64,000 bases of DNA from Metridium senile (taxonomy: Eukaryota; Cnidaria; Anthozoa; Actiniaria; Metridiidae): positions 10,009,101 through 10,073,100 of the forward strand of contig OX459101.1 of assembly GCA_949775045.1 (NCBI GenBank), written 5' to 3'. This document shows positions 24,342 to 34,641 of the stretch, piece after piece. Below the pieces are notes generated by a model. The model worked only from the letters and a program-made list of their open reading frames with translations, made no database searches and had not been told where the DNA came from. How positions within the stretch are numbered: position 1 is the stretch's first letter; each line of letters starts with the position of its first letter. The position numbers were made by a program, and so were the translations under genes.

Positions 24342-24675
24342 CACCGGTCAAACGACTACGCATGCGTTGCAAAATTTTCACAGCGGTAAATTTACCATTG
24401 TAAACATTTGAAATTGCGGACTACACTGTTTGAGGTCGATTTATAAGAAATTCCCTGAATATATAAGCTTGAAGTTTCGTGTACATAACTTTTGTTATAT
24501 TTTAAAGCTACCATGAGTCTATACTTTTGTATTTTTGTTTAAATTATGAGAAAAAAGCGATGAAAGTCGTCAATACACTCCATCGTTTTTTATAAAAGTC
24601 CGTACGAATGTCAGATTTGTGTGCTGGATCATTTTACTTGTTTTTTCGCGCATGCGTAGTCGTTTGACCGCTGTG
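24342..24675. mobile_element. MITE of about 335 bp
   Basis: Inverted termini: CACCGGTCAAACGACTACGC at the left and GCGTAGTCGTTTGACCGCTG at the right, about 25 bp each with one indel. The interior is A/T-rich and non-coding. Confidence 0.6.
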
Positions 24676-24771
24676 TTCGTATTCATTTGTTTGTTTCTTA
24701 GTTCCCAGACTCCTACCGAGAGATGCCTGTGAAGGAGATTAGTTACCTCACTCTGACACTGCCATTTTTGA

Positions 24772-25322
24772 TCTGATATATAGTTTGTAAAACCTTCCTG
24801 ATATATGGGACCTTCTGTTGACCATGAAAGAATGAGACACGCGTCATACCCTAAAGTAGTACTTAGGTTTACGACAAGACAATAGGTAGTTTATCTTTAT
24901 ATGGAAAGGAAATTAAAAGAAGGAATAAAATTGAAGTAAAGAAAAATGAGAGAAGAATAGCAACTTAAAAAATAAAACAGGGAAAAGTGAAATGCGATGC
25001 AACGATCTTCACTATATACAGCAAAGGTGTAAACTGAACTGCTAGCATAGCCATTTAAAGATCATTATATGACCGCCTACATGAAGTAGCTATCTCACTC
25101 AGCCATTGTTGAGTGTAGGTGATTTTATATTGGCCTGATATATAGTTTGTAAAACCTTCCTGATATATGGGTCCTTCTGTTGACCATGAAAGAATGAGAC
25201 ACGTCATACCCTAAAGTACTACTTAGGTTTACGACAAGACTAATAGGTATATTTACATGGAAAGGAAATTAAAAGAAAAAATGAAATTGAAGGTAAAGAA
25301 AAATGAGAGAAGAATAGAAACT
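24772..25322. repeat. Direct duplication, two copies of about 190 bp
   Basis: 24772-24963 and 25134-25322 are close copies (shared GACCATGAAAGAATGAGACA and ACTTAGGTTTACGACAAGAC). The intervening 170 bp carries a diverged copy of the segment at 24075-24150, so the whole block is probably a duplication of a larger region. Confidence 0.7.
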
Positions 25323-25482
25323 TAAACTGAAGAAAGGAAAATAAGGAAAAGTGAAATGAATGGAAGAAAAAAGGAAGGAAAAGAAATGAAAGCGAAAAGA
25401 TCAAGAAGGAATAAAAGAAAAAGAAAGAATGCCAACAGAAAGGAAGAAAATTGGAAGAAAGATGAACAATAAGTTAGAAAAT

Positions 25483-25608
25483 GGAAAGGAAAGGAAAGGA
25501 AAGGAAAGGAAAGGAAAGGAAAGGAAAGGAAAGGAAAGGAAAGGAAAGGAAAGGAAAGGAAAGGAAAGGAAAGGAAAGGAGAGGAAAGGAAAGGAAAGGA
25601 AAGGAAAA
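25483..25608. repeat. Pentanucleotide microsatellite (GGAAA)n, about 25 copies
   Basis: A pure run of GGAAA with a single interruption (GAGGAAAGG at about 25580), inside a longer purine-only neighbourhood (25260-25610). Homopurine strand asymmetry of this kind can form triplex DNA. Open frames on both strands here are artefacts of the repeat. Confidence 0.95.
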
Positions 25609-26123
25609 TTAATAAACATTCAACTTTGCCGGTGATTTAAAGGAATAGATAAAACAATACCATGCAGTTAGACAAGGAGTCAGCGAAGCCCCACAGTTTT
25701 TATGAATCCTTTTCTTACTCATCATATCTTTTATCTAGAAGAAATGCTCCGGAAAATCTCCCTGCGAAAGTTCAATTAAATTCCCTAAAGTGTGCTCATA
25801 AAACTCGTAATTGAATTGGCACAGCGCTTTTATTCATATGTTAATTTTATCTTCGCGGTTCTCAATTTCTCATTAATTTGTTTACCTTTCCATATCGTTT
25901 AGTTAATTTAGATTGCGTAATTCCAATCGGTATCGGCACTAGCTCTGTGTTATAAAGGAAGATATTAAACATTACGAATAAACATTCTACATGTTTATTC
26001 GCCAAACAATCGAAAATAGAAAACTCATATAAAAGCTAGTATATTCAGCTGTTTAATTATTCAATGGAGAAAAATATGGAAACAATTAAAGAATATTACG
26101 GAGAAAGAAAACTATGATGATAT

Positions 26124-26309
26124 AGGTGATATAATGAAATTTGTAACACCGTAAAAAATGTTGACTTAACTTTACTGACGTTTCGAGCTAAAGCTAAAGC
26201 CCTTTTATATCGGAGTACTACCCCGACGAAGGGCTAAAGCTCGAAACGTAAGTAAAGTAAAGTTAAGTCAATATTTTTACGGTGTTACAAATTTCATTAT
26301 ATTACCTAT
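26124..26309. mobile_element. MITE of about 186 bp
   Basis: Inverted arms of about 70 bp: ATAATGAAATTTGTAACACC at the left (from 26131) and GGTGTTACAAATTTCATTAT at the right, around a loop with TATATCGGAGTACTACCCCG. No coding content. Confidence 0.65.
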
Positions 26310-26379
26310 TGTTTGTATCAAACACCGACACAGCCTATACTAGTTTACTCGCTAGTTTCCATTTATGATAATTAAATAT

Positions 26380-27015
26380 ATTACAAAAAGCGAGAACCTC
26401 AAATCTTTATTAAGTCTTTAGCAATAACATCATATCAGTATACAGTATCAGTATTAATTGAATTTACCCATGTTTGTGGTCAAAACAATGGAGATTTTCT
26501 CTCAAATAAACTGAAATCATTTATCATTCAAAAACTTTCTTTTGTACTTGCCCACAAAATGGCTGCCATGAAATCCCATTATTATTGAACTTGAAATATT
26601 TTTTCATTTTACGATTTCTTTGTTTTAAAATTAATTGATGCTTAAACAGATCAAAAGCAATAATTCACCAGCCTATATATTATAGAAAAATACGTCATTC
26701 GATAATATGATACGAAATTTTGATATGTTTGTTCCATTACAGTGCGAATCGAAAAACCGTGGGCACCCAGGAATATTTTAGAAATCGTTTATTGTTCGTA
26801 CAGCAACTCACAAACAACTCTAACTACAAAAAGTTTATCATACTACACATCAGTCAAACGTCTTGGCGTGATATAGTAATTTCTGAGTTGTTCAAAGAAC
26901 ATGAAACGATTTTTAAAATATTTCTAGGTGCCCACGGTTTTGTGATTCGCACTATAAGTGCGTGTCAGTTTAGTTTCAATATGAGCGTCATAATTTCGCG
27001 TGCTTTATTGAGTAA
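26380..27015 (+). repeat. Diverged dispersed copy of the 2.27-kb array unit
   Basis: The block order and wording of the array unit (for example ACATCATATCAGTA, CCCATGTTTGTGGTCAAAAC, GGCTGCCATGAAATCCCATT, GAGCGT.ATAATTTCGCGTG) reappear here with many substitutions. It is interrupted by a 213-bp MITE (26741-26953). The unit therefore existed as a dispersed repeat before the local tandem amplification. Confidence 0.7.
26741..26953. mobile_element. MITE of 213 bp inside the diverged unit copy
   Basis: Inverted ends AGTGCGAATCGAAAAACCGT (left) and ACGGTTTTGTGATTCGCACT (right), about 35 bp with good pairing. The flanking sequence matches the uninterrupted array units across the insertion point. 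The open frame spanning it (26720-27061) is chimeric and not a gene. Confidence 0.65.
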
Positions 27016-27181
27016 ACTACGGAAATATGTCCTCCCAAACGGCGCAATGTTGATACAATGAGTGAAGAACTGGAGTGTGGTTGTTCAATCGATCAGTCAT
27101 TTTTTTATGTAATCTATCTGTCTGTTAATTGAACCAGGGGAAGATATCAATTGTTTAAGTATTCGTTGCACAATGTTTGAA

Positions 27182-27655
27182 CAATTAGTATTATCATTGC
27201 AACCATTAACCTGATTATAATCATTACTATTGTCGTCACAACAACCATAATTATCATCACTATCATCTTTCATCATCATAATCAGCACCAATGCCATCAA
27301 CAATATCGCAACCACCACCACCTGATTATAATAACTATCAATATTACCAAACAACCATTATTATCATCACCATCATCATAATCACCACCATGGCCATCAT
27401 CAACATCACGGTAACCACCATCACCACCACCATCATCATAATCAACATCATCACTACCATTATCATCATCACTATCATATCACCAGCATCATTACCAGCA
27501 TCACTACCACTACAATCATACCCATCATCACCCAACAACACTGTCACCAACGCCATCACCAGTGCCATCATCTGCGAAATTCGCCATCGTCTCCTTGGAT
27601 ATCCATATCATCATAATCATATCATCATCTTCACTATATATTATTATAACCTGAT
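27182..27655. repeat. Imperfect trinucleotide repeat (ATC/ACC)n
   Basis: Long impure run of ATC, ACC and ATT triplets with C/T-rich strand bias. Open frames on both strands (Ile/Thr-rich or Met/Val-rich) arise from the repeat and are not credible genes. Confidence 0.85.
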
Positions 27656-27661
27656 CATTCT

Positions 27662-29057
27662 ATTTTAAGCCATACTCTTCAGCCAGCACATTTAATATAT
27701 TCAATCTCATTATTTTCTTAGGTTCTATTCATTCTTTCTCTTTTCAATTCAAAGCTTATTAAATGTTAGTTGTTTTACGCGCCTTCCATCAAAGAAGGGA
27801 AGTCCACATTGATGCGATTAGTGCGTCTGGATTTGATGACGAAACTGATACTATTCTTAATACCTGTCAGTATACTGTCTTTAAAATCTTTGATGACGAA
27901 ACTGATACTTCACTGTTTCTATATGTCATAATATTGTCAACGATATTGACCTCCTTTGCGCCGGCCTTAAATACCCGTTTCTTCGATTACATACCAGAAT
28001 TTGAAAAGGAACAACGTACGGTTTGAAGCACACTGGATATTTCCACCAAGGCAAAGAGCAGTTTTGTGTTCAGCATCTCTCAATACTAGACTACGTTTAT
28101 GTGGTAAATATTCAAACGGTAATGGAGCACTTGTTTGAGTTCAAATTCTACATTAATTGTCTGACTGATGAAAAACTTTGAGGAATTGCATGATCACTCA
28201 TTTCTGTCCCCAATATTCTCCAACGATCTTCAACTGATGTGATCTGCGCACTTCAGAGGATGAAATTCTACAACATTTGATTCAGAGCCTCGGGAAATCG
28301 TCACAGCAAAGGAAGAGTTTTAATTTATTTTCGATCTGATTTCTTCTAGGCAACGATCGAGAATTTGGATACAGCTTTAAATATTACTGGAGAATTTGCG
28401 TACTAATCCTAGGAAGCGGTTTTGTTTTGCCATAGCTCTTATGCTCAGAGAGTATTTGTCTTAAGGAATAGATAAAGCTGTTTCTCCTTTTAACGACGTG
28501 GAAATAGTACAAGTTCAACTATTGAGCCCATCCTCGTCGCCTGTGTTGTGTTTACATCTCAACGTGATTACTCAACTCACACTTAACACTGATGAGCGGG
28601 TTATTCCCAAACTGAGAATTTGTTTTCATCTGTAAAGTCATTCTTCTAATCTCTGAGAGAAGATAATTATCTCGTTTATTGCTAAAAAAAAACAAGAACA
28701 AAATTATTTTCAGTAATTTTCAGTGATTCAGGCGTTTAGTTTCTTTAATAATTGACTAGCCACTGGGTCGGAAATCGCCAAACCAAAGGGCTGTTTCGTT
28801 TCTCAAAAAACATTTTCTTCCTTGCAAAAAGAGGCTTAATTTCTCAATGGCTTGAAGGTACTTGAAAGCGCGAAGAAAACAATTCGAGAAGTTGAAATTT
28901 CTGCAAATGTAATAAGACTATTAAATATAGTCTTTATATTGAAAAGATTATTATTAATTATTTAAAGTTCTACAACATTTCGAGTAAAAATTTGCCACGG
29001 TGAATTATCCGCTGAGAAGTTAAAGGTTTCTTCAATACGGAAGGTAACACAGTTAAC
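27662..29057. other. Intergenic stretch upstream of GPCR 1
   Basis: No supported gene. A small frame at 27763-28026 contains FDDETDT twice, through a short direct DNA repeat at about 27833 and 27890; nothing identifies a protein family. The GPCR 1 promoter and 5' UTR must lie in the right-hand part, but no distinctive element is visible. Confidence 0.35.
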
Positions 29058-31681
29058 ATGGATGGGAATGTGTCTGGATTGGAGTTCCAGAAATACTCTA
29101 TCAGACGTGTTGATATTGTATTTTCTGGCCTGTATCTTGTTGTCCAAGTAATTGGGTTAACAGGTAAGAACTTGTCACGAAAGATTTACTCAATGTATAT
29201 AAACAACTTATAAATTCTAAATTTCCGATAAATTTGATATGTTTTATATGGTATAAATGTAAGGAATGTGGAAAAGAAAAAGTTATTTTTAATTTCGAAT
29301 TCCTTATTGTTTTTGTCATTTGTTCCTCAATCATAACACATACATAGAACCGTCTTTATAATGTTTTAAGGATAACATTTTAAATTGTTGAGATTTCAAA
29401 CACGTCCATTGAATTTTATATCGAGGGGATGCAGTAAAAAGGAAATCTCATTTTTAATTATTTCGAATTCCTTTTTGTTTTTGTAATTGTTCCTCAGTAA
29501 AGTGAGAGAAAGTGAATAAAAGTTGTTTTGTCGCTTTCTCCTATGATCATATCCCTCAATAACACACCGGGCCTCTTTGTCATTGTTAATTTATCACTGT
29601 CAAATTTGCTGAGAGTCTAAACTAAGACATCCAAGCACTTTTATAGTTTATATCGAGAAATTGGAATTCAAATAGAAGAAAGACGAATAAAAGTTGTTTT
29701 TGTCGCTTTCTCAGTCCTATGATCATCTACCTCAATAACACACGGGCCTCAATTGTCAATGTTAATTTGCTGAGAATGTAAAGACATCCATGCAGTTTTA
29801 TAGTTTATATAGAGCAATTGAAATTTAAATAGAAGAAAGACGAATAAAAGTTGTTTTTGTCGTTTTCTCGCATTTGTCTTTTAGTATGTCAACATTTGCG
29901 CTTTAGTCACTTGGTGGCAGACGTCAGATATCAGACCAACAACCTTTTTGGAATCAGATTAAGAGAATCTTATTATCGATCACAATCTTCGTTCCTCGTT
30001 TCTAATGTACTTTTGAAATATACCACCTATTTCAGAAAACGTTGTTGCAGCTTTATGCAACAACAGCAACAACAACAACATTTTTATTTCTACCTTTCAT
30101 GAAATAATTACAATATTTTATAAGAATTTAAATTAGAATAGGTTATTGTTAGGTAGTGGTAACAAGCATCAAGCCAAGACCGAAATGAATGTTTTTTTTT
30201 TTTGCTGGTAATATAGTTGAAATTAATATACTTGTTGTCTACAGAATTGATTGTAAGACAGTAACAAGCACTTGAACTGATGCTCACATTTTGTTATTAG
30301 TGCGAATTCTTCAGTTAGGAAACAAGTCTGATTTCAATATATTTGCAGCACAAAAACCAGCATTCATTTCGGTCTTGGTTTGATGCTTACAGCGCGACGC
30401 GCAAAAGTATGACCACTTTTAATACATTCGCATACTTCTATGCACGGACTTTATGCTGCGAAACGAGTTTTTACACGCCTTATTCGGTAAAATCAGACAA
30501 CTTCACATCAAATGTGTCTGTTTAAAGTACAAACTCCCGTGAATAGAAGTATGCGAATACATTAAATGTGGTCATAATTTTGCGCGTCGCGCTGTAACGC
30601 TGCGACGTTTTTTAAAACAAGTGTATACTATTGTTTCTCCCTAGGTAATGCGCTGGTCATAACCGTCGTTCGAAAAACACGTTCTATGTACACAACAACG
30701 AATCTACTACTTGTTAACTTGGCCACAGCTGACATTCTTACTTTGGTCACCTGTCCTAGAAATGGCTATGTACTTGCCATAACCCTAGACCACCCTACTG
30801 GGGTGTGGGGTGATATACTGTGCAAGTTTCTCACTGGTAATGCCATAGTTGGGATTTCTATGACCGTATCAAGTGCAACTCTTACCGTTCTTGCTTTAGA
30901 ACGATACAGGGCACTGCTTCGTCCTCTTTATCGTCGTTTCGTTGTCACCTTGGAGAATGTTCGATATGTTATAGCTGTAATATGGGCGATGTCACTAGTT
31001 GTTAATATACCTGACTTTATCAAGAATAAGTACAGTGAGCAGTTTCTTAAGTGTGTCTGCCCGTTTGGCCTCGAGTTGGTAAAACAGTCAACAGTTCATG
31101 TAGCTTGTACAGTCATCTTTATAGGGATGGTTCCGTTTGTCATACTAGCCTATTGCTATGTTCAAATTCTACGAGGCATGTTCTTCACTAAGGAAATATG
31201 CTCACAAACGACGAACCAACACGACTTGGAGAGTAAAAAAAGGCTAGCCAGACTGTTACTGTCCGTGACAGCGGCCTTCTACGTCTGTTATATCCCTTAT
31301 GGAACATTCTTCGTATATCTACTCATTCAAGAACGAAATGTCATAATAATGAACTACGAAACACATAATTTATTACTGAAAGTTTGTGAGTTTTTGCTCG
31401 TCTGTAGCTGTACTTTAAACCCGATTCTGTACGCGTTTCAGAGTTCGAACTATAGAAATGGTTTTAGGAACGCTTGCTGTTGCGGTTCTAATGAAGTGAG
31501 GCAGACTTCTCTAGCTCTTACAACGAGGAGAATTGGTTGTGAAAGTCGTGAAGATGTAGTTTCTCTACGAACACGGCCGACAATGAAGTCAGTGAATATT
31601 CATACGAAAGTGGGGGAAACTGGAGAAAATAATGAGGGTTTTAGTAGCATAAACATTAACGATGCGAATGAGAAAAAATAG
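29058..31681 (+). CDS. Class A (rhodopsin-like) GPCR 1, neuropeptide-receptor type; exons 29058-29163 and 30645-31681
   Basis: Two exons join in phase across a 1481-bp intron (donor CAG|GTAAGAA, acceptor CTCCCTAG|GT) to give 380 residues. Exon 1 encodes a short extracellular N-terminus with an NVS glycosylation site and most of TM1. Exon 2 completes TM1 (GNALVITVV) and encodes TM2-TM7: NLATADIL in TM2, TM3 Cys in DILCKF, ERY at the end of TM3 (ALERYRALLRP), TM4 Trp (VIWAM), paired Cys in ECL2 (KCVCPF), CYIPYG in TM6 and NPILYAF in TM7, then a Cys-containing tail (NACCCGS) suited to palmitoylation. Position 6.48 is Tyr, not the common Trp. It is closely related to the gene at 37026. The ligand cannot be predicted; peptide (galanin/allatostatin/tachykinin-like) is most likely. 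Confidence 0.88.
30017..30627. mobile_element. Intronic MITE-like element in GPCR 1, with nested palindrome
   Basis: The left end (TACCACCTATTTCAGAAAAC) and right end (GTTTTTTAAAACAAGTGTAT) are degenerate versions of the ACACCTATTTC termini. Inside, a segment containing AAGACCGAAATGAATG occurs in inverted pairs (30165 and 30355), as it does in the element at 34097-34641, so the two are copies of one family. A younger palindromic insertion lies at 30388-30597. Confidence 0.5.
30388..30597. mobile_element. Palindromic MITE of about 210 bp in the GPCR 1 intron
   Basis: Arms of about 55 bp begin TTACAGCGCGACGCGCAAAA and end with the complement, TTTTGCGCGTCGCGCTGTAA, with TA at both borders. It ends about 48 bp before the exon 2 splice acceptor. 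No coding content. Confidence 0.65.
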
Positions 31682-34096
31682 TTTAAAATAGTTTAAATGA
31701 GCATGCAGCAATTGAAAGAAATAATAAAAAAAAATTGTGAAAGTGTTAGAGGCAACTTAACAAATTATGAAGAATTAAATTATAGATAGCTAGGTAAACA
31801 ACTGAACAAATAGTAGGTGCATTTCTTAATATACCAATATACCTTTTGTTTTTGAATGGCTAGCCTCGCATACATTTGAAAAACTCCATTGTATTCCGAC
31901 GTGAAAACGAGGCTAGACAGTCAAGTTATCGGGATATAAGAAATATAAAAAAAAATGAAAAAAAATAAATAAATAAATAAAAACACTAGATAAAATTTAA
32001 CGAATTGATAATATATAACGGCAATTATGACTTATCCACATAACGACATATCGACAGTCGAGTTATCAGATTATAAGAAAATATAATTACACATAGAAAT
32101 AAAATAAAAAACAAATTGATAATATATAACGGCAATTATTATGCGACTTATTCAATTTACCGACTAATTAAAACATTGAATATCAATTATCGTATTTTCA
32201 TAATGTTATGATCAAAACCAAATGTAAAATAATAAAATCTGTAAACTGCTGCATTGGACATATTTGTATTTTTCAAAATCAGTTTTAAATATCTTTTAAA
32301 CGGAATATAACAATCTCTTGACGGATGCGATTGAATAATTAAATATTTGAATACATATAAGGACAGAACTACAAACAAAGAGACAGGTCGTTTAAACAGG
32401 TTGTCTAACAACAAGTACTATCTGCTTGCACTTTTGTACGATACACAACAAGTCAGATTAGTATAGGAAGTCGCACGATCTTGAGCACAATTCGTATACA
32501 GTCATTTCAGGAAAAAACATTGTCGCTGACCGGCTCCGCGACTAGCCCAAGAGGGAGTATGGGTAAACATCACTGAAGCAATACATTTTTAGCACGCGCT
32601 AAAGAATATGCTGAAATATAGCGAGTACATGAATGAATGTGTGTGAATGTGTGCAATATCGACAAGTAAATAGCCACTTCTTCAGTTTTCATGCAGAGGA
32701 TTTGGGGAGGGGAGGGGAGGGGAGGGGAGGGCAGGGGAGAGCAGGGGAGGGCAGGGCAAGGGAACAACATTTCCTTTATTCTTCTAATTTTACATTTTTC
32801 TTCAATTTTTCTTATAGTTCGAGTTATCTTATTACAAAAACGTCAGTAACACTTGCAATTGCTTGTTTATAATACAAAAACAACTAATTTTTATACAGCA
32901 TTTTGTGTATTATTTTTCAGTACAAAAGCGACAAATTTGTATACCACAACAAATTACAATTTTGATTTAATTTTACTGTGTTAAAACATCAGTAAGCCAA
33001 TATATATTTTAATATATAAACGACGGAAACGAGAGCAATACTTCCTTTTTGCGGTGTAGAAGAAAATACATCAACTGCGCATAGTGACAAAAACGAAACA
33101 ATAAAATACTAAACATACACGAATGATAAATTTCAACTGTATTCTGTTTTTTTCCCGGTCTGCATGTTTTCATAGCTAGTGTAGCCCGACAATTAATAAT
33201 ACCTTTGTCATGATTAATGATATTTGTTTTTTAATTTCCCTAGAATTCGTTTTCTAGACATTTTAGGCCTTAAAATTCTGGTTGATTTAGAGTTGATTGA
33301 GTTCGATATACAAACAGTTATTGAGTGACCATGACGATGATATTGATTATCTATAAATCTGGGACGTACAATTTGTCTATGCTTTTAGTGTTTGACGACA
33401 AGTTTATATGACATTCTGAGATAAACCGGAAACTAAATTAAAACAGAGATTGGGAAAAAGCTCTTTATTATCTAATGTTCAATCAGTGACAAGTTTTCTA
33501 TATATTGTAATTTAAAAATATTCAAGCTGAAAAAGTCTATTTCTTTGGATTATAAATAATTTCATCTGAAAATATAATGTTGTTGCAGTTTAATTATTCA
33601 ATATCATAATCACAAAGTTCGGGAAAAAAGCTGATAAATAAGCCTGATGAAATGCATTATTCATTATCATCTTCACTAAATTTGCCGGATCAGTTTAGAA
33701 AACATTTCATCTTCATTAGCTAAAAATTAAATTGATTAAAAAACATATGTATTATTTGCTTGTAAACGATTGAAATGCCAAAGAGGTTTTCATTTATTTA
33801 AAGTGTATAGCTTCAAGTGTATAAAAGGAGCATTCGTTTTTTACTGTACTGAAAATGATTTAGACTTGTCAGTATTAAAATACTCTAGAGCTTCCAGATT
33901 GGTGAAAGATACTTTATGCAAGTAGAACAAGTGATCGATGTATTTTATTGGTTAAAAAGCTGATAAAATCGTTTTTACACTGAACAACCAAATTGACGTT
34001 TTTGGCTCTAAGCCTTTTTGCTCAGTACTGAAACTCAAGACGTATAACAATCTGACAAAATTTGACCAATTTTTGGTTTAACGATATCTATTTTAT
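31682..34096. other. Intergenic stretch between the two GPCR genes (left part)
   Basis: No gene is supported. It holds a short inverted repeat with GCTAGCCTCG / CGAGGCTAG ends (31858-31917), a direct repeat containing ATAACGGCAATTAT (32015 and 32125), and a G-rich tract at 32704-32760 (listed separately). The rest is A/T-rich, unrecognised sequence. Confidence 0.4.
32704..32760 (+). repeat. G-rich (GGGGA)n tract, G-quadruplex-prone
   Basis: Ten or so runs of three or four G separated by A or CA (GGGGAGGGGAGGGGAGGG and onward). Four successive GGGG runs with single-base loops fit the classic quadruplex pattern on the plus strand. Confidence 0.85.
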
Positions 34097-34641
34097 ACAC
34101 TTATTTCAAAAAACATTATCGTAGCTTAAGCAACCAGCACCAAGCTGCCAAGACCGAAATGAATGCTGGTTTTGTGTTGATAATGTATTGAAATCTTGTT
34201 TTCAACAGAAATGATTGTAATACAATAACACTGAAACACTTGGAAAAAGTACCTACATTTTGTTGTTAGTTCTTCAGAAAATAAATCTAATTTCTATACA
34301 TTATAAATATAAAACCAGCATTCATTTCGGTCTTGGCTTGATGCTTGTTGCTAAAGCAAGGACAACGTTTTTTTGTATATACATTTCTGCTGAAAGCTCA
34401 TTTTGTTCCAACAATGCTATCCGGCAACTACACTTCAGTGTGCAAATAGTTGAGAAGCCAGTTGACAATAGTCTCTTTCGCAGCCGTTTTGAGTGTCGTT
34501 GTGGGGAGAGAACGTTGCGTGACGACACTAAAAACGGCAGCGAAGTAGACTAAGTTGACCACGGTGCGCACAGAAAACTTTACCACTTTGAAATAGGACA
34601 ATAATAAATAAAGCTAGGACAACGTTTTTTGAAATGACTGT
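34097..34641. mobile_element. MITE-like element of about 545 bp, ACACC/TATTTC family
   Basis: Left end ACACTTATTTCAAAAAACAT, right end AACGTTTTTTGAAATGACTG; these are degenerate members of the ACACCTATTTC terminus. Inverted internal copies of AAGACCGAAATGAATG (34150 and 34320) match the intronic element at 30017-30627. Part of it (34360-34440) is duplicated at 34640-34745. Confidence 0.5.

Noticed and set aside
25401..25635. Open frames on both strands through the GGAAA run
   Set aside because: A stop-free pentanucleotide repeat explains both; the products are simple repeats.
27291..27668. Ile/Thr-rich ORF on the plus strand and Met/Val-rich ORF on the minus strand
   Set aside because: Low-complexity trinucleotide repeat translated in two frames, with no signal peptide or domain.
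27763..28026. 87-codon frame with duplicated FDDETDT
   Set aside because: The duplication comes from a short DNA repeat; there are no family features, splice partners or codon bias to support a gene.
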